Of a stretch of 35,480 nucleotides of DNA, positions 7,957 through 14,480 are shown in pieces. Each line of letters starts with the position of its first letter. Within the stretch, counting starts at the first letter, position 1. The notes below the pieces were generated by a model. The model had not been told where the DNA came from and did not search any database. It was given only the letters and a program-made list of their open reading frames with translations. Made by a program: the position numbers and the translations under genes. This DNA is from a bacterium (GTDB lineage Bacteria > Auribacterota > UBA3054). The stretch covers positions 1 through 35,480 of the forward strand of contig JAFYHD010000003.1 of the NCBI GenBank assembly GCA_017539325.1, given 5' to 3'.

Positions 7957-7986
7957 TGTCACAAATAATATATAATATTTGTGACA
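7957..7986. promoter_or_regulatory. Perfect palindrome upstream of AbiEi-like gene (candidate auto-operator)
   Basis: TGTCACAAATA (7957-7967) and TATTTGTGACA (7976-7986) form perfect 11-bp arms about an 8-nt A/T centre. The centre holds likely minus-strand -10 sequences (TATTAT/TATATT), placing the palindrome over the promoter, 17-46 nt upstream of the start codon. Autorepression by AbiEi-type antitoxins through inverted repeats is known for the family; its application here is inference. Confidence 0.6.
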
Positions 7987-8013
7987 TGAAATCAAGAGGG
8001 TTAATCTGATCGT

Positions 8014-8052
8014 TCATAAGTAAGCGGTCGCGAAACGGGAAAAATTGCGTTT
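8014..8052 (+). repeat. 39-bp direct repeat, copy 1
   Basis: The 39 bp from TCATAAGTAAGCGGTCGCGA to AAAAATTGCGTTT recur in the same orientation at 11043-11081 with a single mismatch (G8038 versus A11067). This copy is 74 nt upstream of the AbiEi-like start and 79 nt before the BI-1 start. It contains the palindromic hexamer TCGCGA. Confidence 0.85.
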
Positions 8053-8130
8053 TGTGGTTTGAAGATGATGAGGAAGTTAGGGTAAGAACGGAGTTTTGGT
8101 AAAATGGAGGGAAACAAACAGGAGGTAGTT

Positions 8131-8847
8131 ATGATCGATTTTCAGGATAGGATAAAAGACCACAGGTATGTCGGCACGGGAGAGGGGACGGTGTCTCGCG
8201 AGCGCGCGGTTTCCTCTATCTTCAAGATGGTGTACGGCTTGATGTTTTTGGGCTTGGCTTTGAGCGGGGGAGTGGCCTGGATGTTCTTTCGGACGGAAGC
8301 CTATAAGAGCGTGAACTTCACGCTGCTGATCGTTCTGGAATTGGCGCTGGTCATTATTTTGTCTTTTTGCTTCCAGAAGCTGTCGTATTGGGTGGCGCTG
8401 GGGATGTTCCTTTTGTATTCGGCGCTGAACGGAGCGACGCTGTCTGTTATTTTCCTTGCTTACCAGATAGGTACGATACAGAACGCTTTCTTTTTGACGG
8501 CGGGGATATTCGCCATTATGGCGATATACGGAACGGTTACGAAAGCGGACTGTTCGAAGGTGGGGTCTATCTGCGTCTTCGGGTTGCTTGGCATCATTCT
8601 CGCGTCTGTCGTGAACATCTTTCTGAAGAGTTCCGGACTGGACTGGGCGATATCTCTGATCGCCATTGCGGTCTTCACGGGGCTAACGATGTGGGACGCT
8701 CAGAAGATCAAAGCGCTGGCGAGCGTGGAAAGGGAACTGGGCAATGAGACGGCAAGGAAGCTGTCCGTTATGGGAGCGCTTATGCTGTATTTGGACTTTG
8801 TGAACCTGTTCCTTTCTTTGCTTAGAGTGATGGGAAGAAGGAAATAA
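8131..8847 (+). CDS. Bax inhibitor-1/YccA family membrane protein
   Basis: The protein (238 residues from the start chosen here) has about seven membrane helices and the BI-1/YccA signature. It begins with a short cytoplasmic tail (MIDFQDRIKDHRYVGTG), and the last helices carry 'GLTMWDAQKIKAL' and 'GALMLYLDFVNLFLSLLRVMG', where the conserved Asp pair typical of the family's pH-sensitive calcium leak channels is found. An upstream in-frame ATG at 8104 is possible, but the ATG at 8131 follows a strong GGAGG (8121-8125) at ideal distance and is preferred. The gene is convergent with the XRE gene (5 nt between stops). Its role is probably membrane ion homeostasis; in bacteria YccA also interacts with FtsH. 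Confidence 0.92.
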   Translation: MIDFQDRIKDHRYVGTGEGTVSRERAVSSIFKMVYGLMFLGLALSGGVAWMFFRTEAYKSVNFTLLIVLELALVIILSFCFQKLSYWVALGMFLLYSALNGATLSVIFLAYQIGTIQNAFFLTAGIFAIMAIYGTVTKADCSKVGSICVFGLLGIILASVVNIFLKSSGLDWAISLIAIAVFTGLTMWDAQKIKALASVERELGNETARKLSVMGALMLYLDFVNLFLSLLRVMGRRK

Positions 8848-8852
8848 GCTAT

Positions 8853-9515
8853 TTATTTTAGAGATGTAATGCGCGCCGGTTCAAACAGATCCTCTATCGA
8901 ACAGCCTAAAACTTGGGCTAGAGACTTGAGGTGCCATGCTTCGGCATGGTTTATGTTTTTCTTGCGCTGCTCGTAGAGCTGGATGGATCTTAAGCCTACT
9001 CCGGAGGCATTTGCCAACTCGGATTGCGAACAACCGTAAGCGGTTCGGATGCGTTTCAAACGCGTTTCCGGATGTTTTTCAAACATCATCCTGTCGACGT
9101 CGTCTGCGAAGCGATCTTCCGGAGCCTCATGGTAGATCTTGTACATTTGCATCACAGTCGTGAAAGGAAGCGTTTCGGAGATCTCCAGGAAGGTCCATTC
9201 AGATCTCCACTGATAATATGCTATGATCCAACCTGACCAATATGCTGGAGTTCTATGCATATTAGGCCTGGAAGGAGAGAAGTCCGTTCGGTCTGTTTTT
9301 TCCAACAATACATCCTGGGCCAATTCGATGCCGGATCTTCCATAGATAAGGATCTTATCGCCAGCTTCTATGCGGCGCGCGTATTTTGAAGTCGCGAAAA
9401 GCTGAAAGAATACGTCCGGATCTATTTTTAGATCGCTTACGGCGTAATCGGTCATATCGGCCAAACGATTCTGGACTTTATGAAGTAATGTTTCTGGGTA
9501 TGCGCTCATCTTCAT
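8853..9515 (-). CDS. XRE-family regulator with uncharacterised N-terminal domain
   Basis: Residues about 151-210 of this 220-residue protein are a canonical XRE helix-turn-helix (ETRLKRIRTAYGCSQSELANASGVGLRSIQLYEQ) followed by the usual 'L..LA.vLgc.iedLfEP' ending. The N-terminal 150 residues (including GRSGIELAQDVL and RTPAYWSGWIIAYYQWRSEWTF) form a conserved accessory domain that I recall from proteins adjacent to small DUF3990/DUF3791-type genes in other bacteria. I cannot confirm that here, and no such partner is adjacent. The palindrome ATATCACT-CT-AGTGATAT (9549-9566) lies 34-51 nt upstream, a likely autoregulatory site. The protein could be the antitoxin or regulator of a lost toxin. 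Confidence 0.8.
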   Translation of the reverse strand: MKMSAYPETLLHKVQNRLADMTDYAVSDLKIDPDVFFQLFATSKYARRIEAGDKILIYGRSGIELAQDVLLEKTDRTDFSPSRPNMHRTPAYWSGWIIAYYQWRSEWTFLEISETLPFTTVMQMYKIYHEAPEDRFADDVDRMMFEKHPETRLKRIRTAYGCSQSELANASGVGLRSIQLYEQRKKNINHAEAWHLKSLAQVLGCSIEDLFEPARITSLK

Positions 9516-9548
9516 TTCCTATTCTTTCTCTGATGATTACATTAAGAT

Positions 9549-9566
9549 ATATCACTCTAGTGATAT
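9549..9566. promoter_or_regulatory. Palindromic operator candidate between Panacea gene and xre
   Basis: ATATCACT-CT-AGTGATAT has perfect 8-bp arms with a 2-nt centre. It lies between the end of the antitoxin gene and the start of xre, inside a possible minus-strand promoter (TTGCTT, 17 nt, TATATC). A near-copy (TATCAC-N4-GTGATA) lies at 4463-4478 upstream of fic. Confidence 0.55.
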
Positions 9567-9591
9567 AAAAGCAAGTTAGAATTTGCCTTTG
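9550..9591. repeat. Repeat module copy B: palindrome plus antitoxin gene 3' end
   Basis: This is the counterpart of 4463-4504: TATCAC-N4-GTGATA, a 9-nt gap, then GTTAGAATTTGCCTTTG. Here the last block is the actual 3' end of the Panacea antitoxin gene on the minus strand. Confidence 0.55.
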
Positions 9592-10550
9592 AGTTTTGAT
9601 CTGATGTATTTGTTGGTGCCGGATTCGGTTGCGAGGTCGTATTTCTGATTGACGGCTTTGAAATACTTTTTTATGACTGACTTGGTGATTACGGAGTTGG
9701 GTTCCGCTTTCTTCCAGGGGTCTTCGCTGTGGGTGATGGTTTCCAGGGTTTTTCCGGAATAGGCTCCAAATGTAGCGGAGACTAGGTCGATGATTTGCTT
9801 TTCTTTGTCTGTTAAGGCGTCAGTGCTGCTGTTTAAGATGATGAAGCGGTCGTCGTCGATGGGGTTGTATTTGAAGCTTTTGAAGAGATGGTAGATCTCC
9901 TGGTAAACGGGGCCGTGAGGCCAGGCTTCGCATTCCTCGGGGAAGATGGGAGCGGATTCCAGGGCGAGGGAATATCCCTGGCAGAAGTAAAGGAGTTTTT
10001 GCAAGCCCAAGGGGGTTATCTCGCTAAGGTTGTTGAAAAGGCGGGCGATAGTTGAGCGGAGCTTGTCGGAAAAGGAGAATATCTTCTCAAGTTCGCAGGC
10101 GGTCTGGTAGGCTTTCCTATAGGCGGCGTTGGTGAGTTTGCTTTTGTTCTTCTCAAGCTGTTTCTTCATAAAGACGGGAGAAGCAAGGGCGGACCTTATT
10201 ACGGCGGAATGCTTTTTTGAAGGGAAACAGCCGATTAGATATCTGGATATGGTAACTTCTCCGAAGCCAAGTGCTAAAGATAGGGGAGCTTGCCCTATGT
10301 TGTAGAGATTAAACAGTGTTTTGATCTCATCAATAGACACCAGATTTTCAAATTGTCTGTATTGCTCGTCATATTCTTTGATTTTCAAATCGATTATTCC
10401 ATCAACATCCATTTCAGCCCCGCAGTACTGACAAATGGCTGATGAAAGAGAGAATTTATATGTTTTCCCTCTTATCTTTTTACGGTAAGGAGTTTTGATA
10501 ATTTTATATTCTCTGTTTTTGCGACATTCAATGCAAAAATCTTCTTTCAT
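9576..10550 (-). CDS. MqsA-type zinc finger / HTH / Panacea-domain antitoxin
   Basis: The 324-residue protein is modular. Residues 6-43 hold two Cys pairs (C6xxC9 and C40xxC43) of an MqsA-like zinc finger. Residues about 70-120 contain an HTH (GQAPLSLALGFGEVTISRYL). Residues about 155-300 are a Panacea domain (formerly DUF4065/SocA-like; LQKLLYFCQGYSLA at 183-196, then EAWPHGPVYQEIY). Panacea domains are known to neutralise many unrelated toxins, and the zinc finger and HTH normally bind the operator. The upstream toxin gene overlaps its start by 4 nt, so the pair is a toxin-first operon like mqsRA. The C-terminal 25 residues are Lys-rich. It probably acts as cytoplasmic antitoxin and autorepressor. 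Confidence 0.85.
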   Translation of the reverse strand: MKEDFCIECRKNREYKIIKTPYRKKIRGKTYKFSLSSAICQYCGAEMDVDGIIDLKIKEYDEQYRQFENLVSIDEIKTLFNLYNIGQAPLSLALGFGEVTISRYLIGCFPSKKHSAVIRSALASPVFMKKQLEKNKSKLTNAAYRKAYQTACELEKIFSFSDKLRSTIARLFNNLSEITPLGLQKLLYFCQGYSLALESAPIFPEECEAWPHGPVYQEIYHLFKSFKYNPIDDDRFIILNSSTDALTDKEKQIIDLVSATFGAYSGKTLETITHSEDPWKKAEPNSVITKSVIKKYFKAVNQKYDLATESGTNKYIRSKLKGKF

Positions 10551-10984
10551 TTTTTTCCCTCTTTAAAGTAATATTTTAATTTATATTTTTGCTCGTGGAA
10601 CGATATTATTATCACAGTGTTTTCTTTAGTGTTATTTATTTTTATATATAAAGAGATTAAAACTAACTTTTTACCAATCCTTTCCTCTAACAAGACATTT
10701 TTGCCGAATATATATAATAATTCATCCTTGTATTCAATATGTTTATTTTGGGAAACATTGGAAAAATCATCGAAATTTAAAGTTAAGATTATTTCTTTTG
10801 CTTTATTTTTGTCAATTATGTAATTCGTAAATAGGTCAATGTTGTTTTGTCTGTTTTTGTTTAGAGCGAAACGACAGAGACCAATTTTAATCTTTTGTCT
10901 TACTTCCGCCAGATAATCCTCAATGTGAGTCTTATCAACTATTATTCGTTTGCGACTATTATGATAGTATTTTTTGTTTTTCAT
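10547..10984 (-). CDS. MqsR-like toxin (putative mRNA interferase)
   Basis: This 145-residue basic protein has the layout of MqsR-family toxins: an N-terminal 'DKTHIEDYLAEVRQ' helix, a 'KAKEIILTLNFDDFSNVSQ' segment matching the family 'a...i..L...dF..s', then beta strands ending in 'NTVIIISFHEQKYK', the usual 'vvivSFke' terminus. MqsR toxins cleave mRNA in the RelE fold. Context strongly supports the call, since the next gene (4-nt overlap) encodes an MqsA-type/Panacea antitoxin. The length is somewhat greater than the roughly 100 residues of E. coli MqsR. The ATG lies directly against a candidate -10 box and has no Shine-Dalgarno, so the true start is uncertain. The gene is AT-rich relative to the antitoxin's C-terminal half. 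Confidence 0.7.
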   Translation of the reverse strand: MKNKKYYHNSRKRIIVDKTHIEDYLAEVRQKIKIGLCRFALNKNRQNNIDLFTNYIIDKNKAKEIILTLNFDDFSNVSQNKHIEYKDELLYIFGKNVLLEERIGKKLVLISLYIKINNTKENTVIIISFHEQKYKLKYYFKEGKK

Positions 10985-11033
10985 ATCATATTATTATGAT
11001 GGCTTTTTGTCAATATGCTATCTTGGCGATAGC
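10985..11033 (-). promoter_or_regulatory. Toxin-antitoxin promoter with two inverted repeats
   Basis: On the minus strand a consensus TTGACA (11008-11013), a 17-nt spacer and TATGAT (10985-10990) form a strong promoter. The -10 lies in the palindrome ATCATA-TTAT-TATGAT (10985-11000). A second palindrome, GCTATC-TTGGC-GATAGC (11017-11033), lies just upstream of the -35. Both are sensible sites for the HTH or zinc-finger part of the antitoxin. The annotated toxin ATG (10984) abuts the -10. Confidence 0.6.
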
Positions 11034-11042
11034 GGTATACTC

Positions 11043-11081
11043 TCATAAGTAAGCGGTCGCGAAACGAGAAAAATTGCGTTT
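11043..11081 (+). repeat. 39-bp direct repeat, copy 2
   Basis: Identical to 8014-8052 except for one base. It lies 59 nt upstream of the MqsR-like toxin start and about 40 nt beyond the end of rsmA, marking the border between the accessory island and the conserved lpxB-pdxA-rsmA operon. Confidence 0.85.
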
Positions 11082-11097
11082 GATTAGACTTAAACGC

Positions 11098-11123
11098 TAA
11101 AAAGAACGCACGTTAAAGCGTGC
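11098..11123 (-). terminator. Terminator of the nptA-lpxB-pdxA-rsmA operon
   Basis: GCACG (11108-11112) pairs with CGTGC (11119-11123) around a 6-nt loop. On the minus strand the stem is followed by GTTCTTTTTA (11098-11107). It begins at the rsmA stop codon, so it is a short intrinsic terminator. Confidence 0.55.
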
Positions 11124-11932
11124 TAAAAAGATTGAGCGAGGAGGAGGAAGGAATGGGGGTCTAGTTCCTCGGGACGGGAGGTGGGGGAGACGTTGGCCTG
11201 GGCGAAGGCTTCTGGGGTGATGTTGAGGGGCTTGAGGGAGGTTTGAAGCTGCTTCCTTCTTTGGGAGAAGGCTGTTTTGATGAGCTGCTGGGTTACGGCC
11301 CAGGTGGGAGGGTCGGGCCAGGTGATGGGGCCGATTTTGAGTATGGCGGAGTCGATGTGGGGCCTGGGGTAGAAGTTGTCCTGTTTGATGGTGGAGAGGC
11401 ACTCGGTTGGGCCTAGGATCTGAAGCATGGCGTTAAGGGCGCCGTATCTTGGATCTCCGGGCTTTTGGGCGAGGCGAAGGGCTTCTTCCTTTTGGAGAGT
11501 GAAGGTGAGGGATCGGAATGGGATATTTGTGCTGATGAGCTTGGTGATGATCTCTTTGACGATGTAATAGGGGAGATTGGCGACGACTTTGGTGCAGGAG
11601 GAGTAGTCTTTGGGATCAGCTTGGAGAAAATCTTGGTTTCGGATTTCGGTTTTTGTGCCGGGGTAGAGTTCGGGCCAGAGTGATGTGAGGCGCTGGTCTA
11701 TTTCGTAGGCGGTGACTTTTGCTCCGGCTTCTTCCATCATGCGGGTGAGGTGGCCTAAGCCCGAGCCTATCTCAAGGACGTGGTCGTTGGGCTGGATGTC
11801 GGCTGACGCGATGATCTTCTGGAGTTCCCTTTTGTGGAAGAGGAAGTTTTGGCCGAGGGAGCGCTTGGCTTGGAGTTCGTTTTTTTCGAGGAACTCCTTT
11901 AGGCTTGCGAGATGGTAGATGTCTGCGGTCAT
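11123..11932 (-). CDS. rsmA: 16S rRNA (A1518/A1519-N6)-dimethyltransferase RsmA/KsgA
   Basis: The 269-residue protein shows the full KsgA pattern: 'RSLGQNFL' at 24-31, SAM-binding 'VLEIGSGLGHLT' at 52-63, acidic ribose-binding Glu77 in 'AYEID', and the catalytic 'NLPYY' at 119-123. The C-terminal basic domain contains 'FYPRPHIDSAIL'. It dimethylates two adjacent adenines in the 3' loop of 16S rRNA late in 30S assembly. The start overlaps the pdxA stop by 4 nt, and the pairing with pdxA recurs in many bacteria. It is the last gene of a long operon and its stop codon lies at the edge of the terminator hairpin. Confidence 0.97.
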   Translation of the reverse strand: MTADIYHLASLKEFLEKNELQAKRSLGQNFLFHKRELQKIIASADIQPNDHVLEIGSGLGHLTRMMEEAGAKVTAYEIDQRLTSLWPELYPGTKTEIRNQDFLQADPKDYSSCTKVVANLPYYIVKEIITKLISTNIPFRSLTFTLQKEEALRLAQKPGDPRYGALNAMLQILGPTECLSTIKQDNFYPRPHIDSAILKIGPITWPDPPTWAVTQQLIKTAFSQRRKQLQTSLKPLNITPEAFAQANVSPTSRPEELDPHSFLLLAQSF

Positions 11933-12891
11933 GCCAGGCGGGCGGCTAGTTTGATGGCTTGGAGGGCGGAGTGGTGGTCGGCCTGGTTTTCGCCGGCGAT
12001 GTTGTAGGCGGTGCCGTGGTCGGGGGAGGTCCTTACGAAGGGGAGGCCTAAGGTAAGGTTGACGGCCTGGTCAAAGGAGAGAAGCTTGATGGGGATGAGG
12101 CCCTGGTCGTGGTACATGGCGACCACTACGTCGTACTTTTTGTTTTTTGCGAAGTGGAAGAGGGTGTCCGGGGGATAGGGGCCTCTTGCGTCGATGCCGA
12201 TTATCCTGGCGTCTTCCACGGCGGGGGCGATGATGTCTAGGTCCTCGGGGCCGAGAAGGCCGTTTTCCCCGGCGTGGGGGTTAAGGCCGGCTACGGCTAT
12301 TTTCGGTTCTTTGATGCCGAGATCTTTGGCAAGGCTGTCGGCCTGGACGATCTTGGAAAGGATCGCGTCGGAAGTTATGGCTGTGGGGACCTGGGAGAGA
12401 GGTATGTGGTGGGTGACAAGCACGACTTTAAGGTCAGGCGTGTAGAAAGCCATGGTCGCGTCGCTGGAGTTCGTTTCAGCGGCTAGAAAGTCCGTATGGC
12501 CCGCGTTCCTGTATCCTGCCATACGGATACCCTCCTTGTTGAGAGGGGCGGTGATTAGGGCACGCTGGGGGCCTTCCAGACAGTAGTGAGTGGCTTGCTT
12601 TAGACAGACCATGGCGAAATTGCCGCATTCAGCGGAAATGTGGCCGATCTCATAGTTGTCGGGAAGGGCTTCCTCGATCTCCTTGCTGGTGAGGAAGTCA
12701 GTCGGGGGTTCGAGGTCGAGATCCTCGGCGGTTTTCTTCCAAAAAGTTTCCGGGCCGACGAAGAGGAATTTCGCTTCTTCGGAGTCGAAGTCGTCCTGGT
12801 CGTTTTCTATAAGTTCGTTGTAGGCCTTGAGCATGACTTCCGGACCGACGCCGGCAATGTCGCCAGGAGTGATTATAAGTTCAAGAGGCAT
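11929..12891 (-). CDS. pdxA: 4-hydroxythreonine-4-phosphate dehydrogenase PdxA
   Basis: PdxA oxidises 4-phosphohydroxy-L-threonine with NAD in the DXP-dependent branch of pyridoxal phosphate synthesis. The 320 residues contain 'ITPGDIAGVGPE' at the start, 'AGHTDFLA' (130-137), and metal-ligand histidines in 'VTHHIPL' (161/162), 'NPHAGENG' (His206) and 'MYHDQGLIP' (His261), plus 'RTSPDHGTAYNIAG' near the end. Length and motif spacing match the family. The start codon lies 19 nt inside lpxB and the stop overlaps rsmA, so translation is probably coupled. Alternatives such as the PdxA2-type dehydrogenases are possible, but the pairing with rsmA favours PdxA. Confidence 0.95.
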   Translation of the reverse strand: MPLELIITPGDIAGVGPEVMLKAYNELIENDQDDFDSEEAKFLFVGPETFWKKTAEDLDLEPPTDFLTSKEIEEALPDNYEIGHISAECGNFAMVCLKQATHYCLEGPQRALITAPLNKEGIRMAGYRNAGHTDFLAAETNSSDATMAFYTPDLKVVLVTHHIPLSQVPTAITSDAILSKIVQADSLAKDLGIKEPKIAVAGLNPHAGENGLLGPEDLDIIAPAVEDARIIGIDARGPYPPDTLFHFAKNKKYDVVVAMYHDQGLIPIKLLSFDQAVNLTLGLPFVRTSPDHGTAYNIAGENQADHHSALQAIKLAARLA

Positions 12892-14090
12892 AGGATTTCT
12901 TTGGCGGCTTTGGTTCCGAGGTCGCCTTCGCCAAGGGAGGCTTTGACTTCTTTAAGATCGTTTACGGTCTTTTGGTAGGCGTTTTGGTCGTCCAGATATT
13001 TTTCGGCCCAGGGGACGATGCGTTCGGGAGTCATCTGGTATTGGATGAATTCCTGGACGATGCGTCTTTGGGCGATGATGTTGGCGAGGTTGATGAAGGG
13101 GATCTTCATGGCGATACGGGCCAGGAAGAAGGAAATGTAGTTGAGGCGGTAAAGGACAAGGATGGGCTTCTCCATTAGGGCGGCCTCAAAGGCCGCGGTA
13201 CCGGAAGTGACAAGAACTACCTTGCTAAGGTGGACGATGTCGTACATGGATTCGTCGATGAGGCGGTAGTTCTGCTCGAAGTTCTGGATATTGGTTTTCT
13301 TTATGGCGTTCAGGAGAAGTTCCTTGAGGTTCGGTCTGGCGCAGGAGATAAGGAAGAAAACGTTCGGGTGAGTCTTCCTTATGTCTTCCGCGCTTTTAAG
13401 CATGGTGGGGAAGATCCATTTGATCTCGTTTTCGCGGCTGCCGGGAAGGAGGGCGACGAGATCTCTGTTCTCAGGGATATTGTTTTCTGTTTGGAAATCT
13501 TTGTCGGGCTGGAATTCCTTTATCTTGTTGATGATCCAGTGGCCGATGTGCTTGATCTTTATTTTGCTGGGATATTTGAACTTGTGCTCGGTTATCTGGA
13601 GCGTGTCGTTTTGGACCTTCCATTCGCCGCCTTTTTCGTAGACGTCGACTTCGAAGGGGAACATCACCATCATAAGGGAAATGCATTCCCTTATGGTGTT
13701 GATCCTCGAATGTCCCCAGGCCCAGATCTGGGGGGAGACAAGGTAGATGAGGGGAAGGTCGGGGTAAAGCTTGTGGAGCTTTTTGGCAAGCGCAAGGTTG
13801 AAGCCCGGGTAATCGATGAAGACTACGGCGTCGGGACGGCTGTCCTTGATAGTCTGGAGAACGGAGTTGTAGACTCTCCGGATGCGGGGGTAGTGCTTGA
13901 TGACTTCTATGACGCCGATGACGGAAAGTTCGGTGATGTTGTGCGTGAGCGTAAGCCCGGCTTTTTCCATCTCGGCTCCGCCGATGCCGTAGAGCTCGAG
14001 GTCCGGCCTAGCGTCTTTAAGGGCTTTTACGGCGTGGGCGCCGCAAATGTCGCCGGAAGTTTCGCCCGCCACGAAGAAGATCTTAGGCAT
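12873..14090 (-). CDS. lpxB: Lipid-A-disaccharide synthase LpxB
   Basis: The 405-residue protein is a GT19 glycosyltransferase that joins UDP-diacylglucosamine and lipid X to make the tetraacyldisaccharide core of lipid A at the inner membrane. Recognisable elements are 'FVAGETSGD' at 6-14, 'GIGGAEMEKAGL', 'FIDYPGFNLALAKKL', 'YLVSPQIWAWG' and 'LLPGSRENEI', followed by 'VTSGTAAFEAALMEKPILVLYR' in the donor site. The gene shows that the organism makes LPS or lipid A. It starts 1 nt into the end of the TSUP gene and ends 19 nt inside pdxA, consistent with one polycistronic transcript. Confidence 0.97.
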   Translation of the reverse strand: MPKIFFVAGETSGDICGAHAVKALKDARPDLELYGIGGAEMEKAGLTLTHNITELSVIGVIEVIKHYPRIRRVYNSVLQTIKDSRPDAVVFIDYPGFNLALAKKLHKLYPDLPLIYLVSPQIWAWGHSRINTIRECISLMMVMFPFEVDVYEKGGEWKVQNDTLQITEHKFKYPSKIKIKHIGHWIINKIKEFQPDKDFQTENNIPENRDLVALLPGSRENEIKWIFPTMLKSAEDIRKTHPNVFFLISCARPNLKELLLNAIKKTNIQNFEQNYRLIDESMYDIVHLSKVVLVTSGTAAFEAALMEKPILVLYRLNYISFFLARIAMKIPFINLANIIAQRRIVQEFIQYQMTPERIVPWAEKYLDDQNAYQKTVNDLKEVKASLGEGDLGTKAAKEILCLLNL

Positions 14091-14479
14091 TACGGGCGTC
14101 CTTTGATTTTGATGATGGAGTCAACGAGCATGTAGATGCCGGCAATGATCGCGAAGATGGAGAAGTAGAGCTTAAGCTGCAGCGCGTCGAGGTTCCTGGC
14201 GATAAGGCTCGCAAGGTAGCTGAAGATTAGCATCAATATGACGAGCACCAAGGCGATCTTAATGTCGACCCAGCCTTTCTTGTAGTACTCCCAGACGGCG
14301 AAGAAGGTGACTGGGGGAAGCATGATGGCAAGGCTGGTGGCGACGGCCTCGTGCTGGCTGAACTTGCAGAAGTAGACAAGGCAGGGGACAAGTATGATGC
14401 CGCCTCCGATGCCAAAGAAGCCTGAGGCGAAGCCCGCTGCGGCGCCGATTATGATGATTATGAACCAATTGGTAGGCAT
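14090..14479 (-). CDS. Half-length TSUP (TauE/SafE) family permease
   Basis: The 129-residue protein has about four membrane helices and the signature 'GAAAGFASGFFGIGGGIILVP' of TSUP transporters, followed by 'HEAVATSLAIMLP'. Full-length TSUP proteins have about 250 residues made of two such repeats, so this is a single-repeat version that would need to dimerise. Half-size members are known and are often found in pairs, but no second copy is present here. Substrates in the family include sulfite, sulfoacetate and other small organic anions; none can be assigned. It sits 1 nt after the first Na/Pi gene and overlaps lpxB by 1 nt, so it is co-transcribed. Confidence 0.85.
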   Translation of the reverse strand: MPTNWFIIIIIGAAAGFASGFFGIGGGIILVPCLVYFCKFSQHEAVATSLAIMLPPVTFFAVWEYYKKGWVDIKIALVLVILMLIFSYLASLIARNLDALQLKLYFSIFAIIAGIYMLVDSIIKIKGRP

Positions 14480-14480
14480 T

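Noticed and set aside
8104-8130. Upstream start for the BI-1 protein
   Set aside because: The ATG at 8131 has a GGAGG at ideal spacing, and the added nine residues encoded upstream overlap that ribosome site.
13230-14135. 301-codon plus-strand frame opposite lpxB
   Set aside because: Antisense shadow of lpxB with biased composition.
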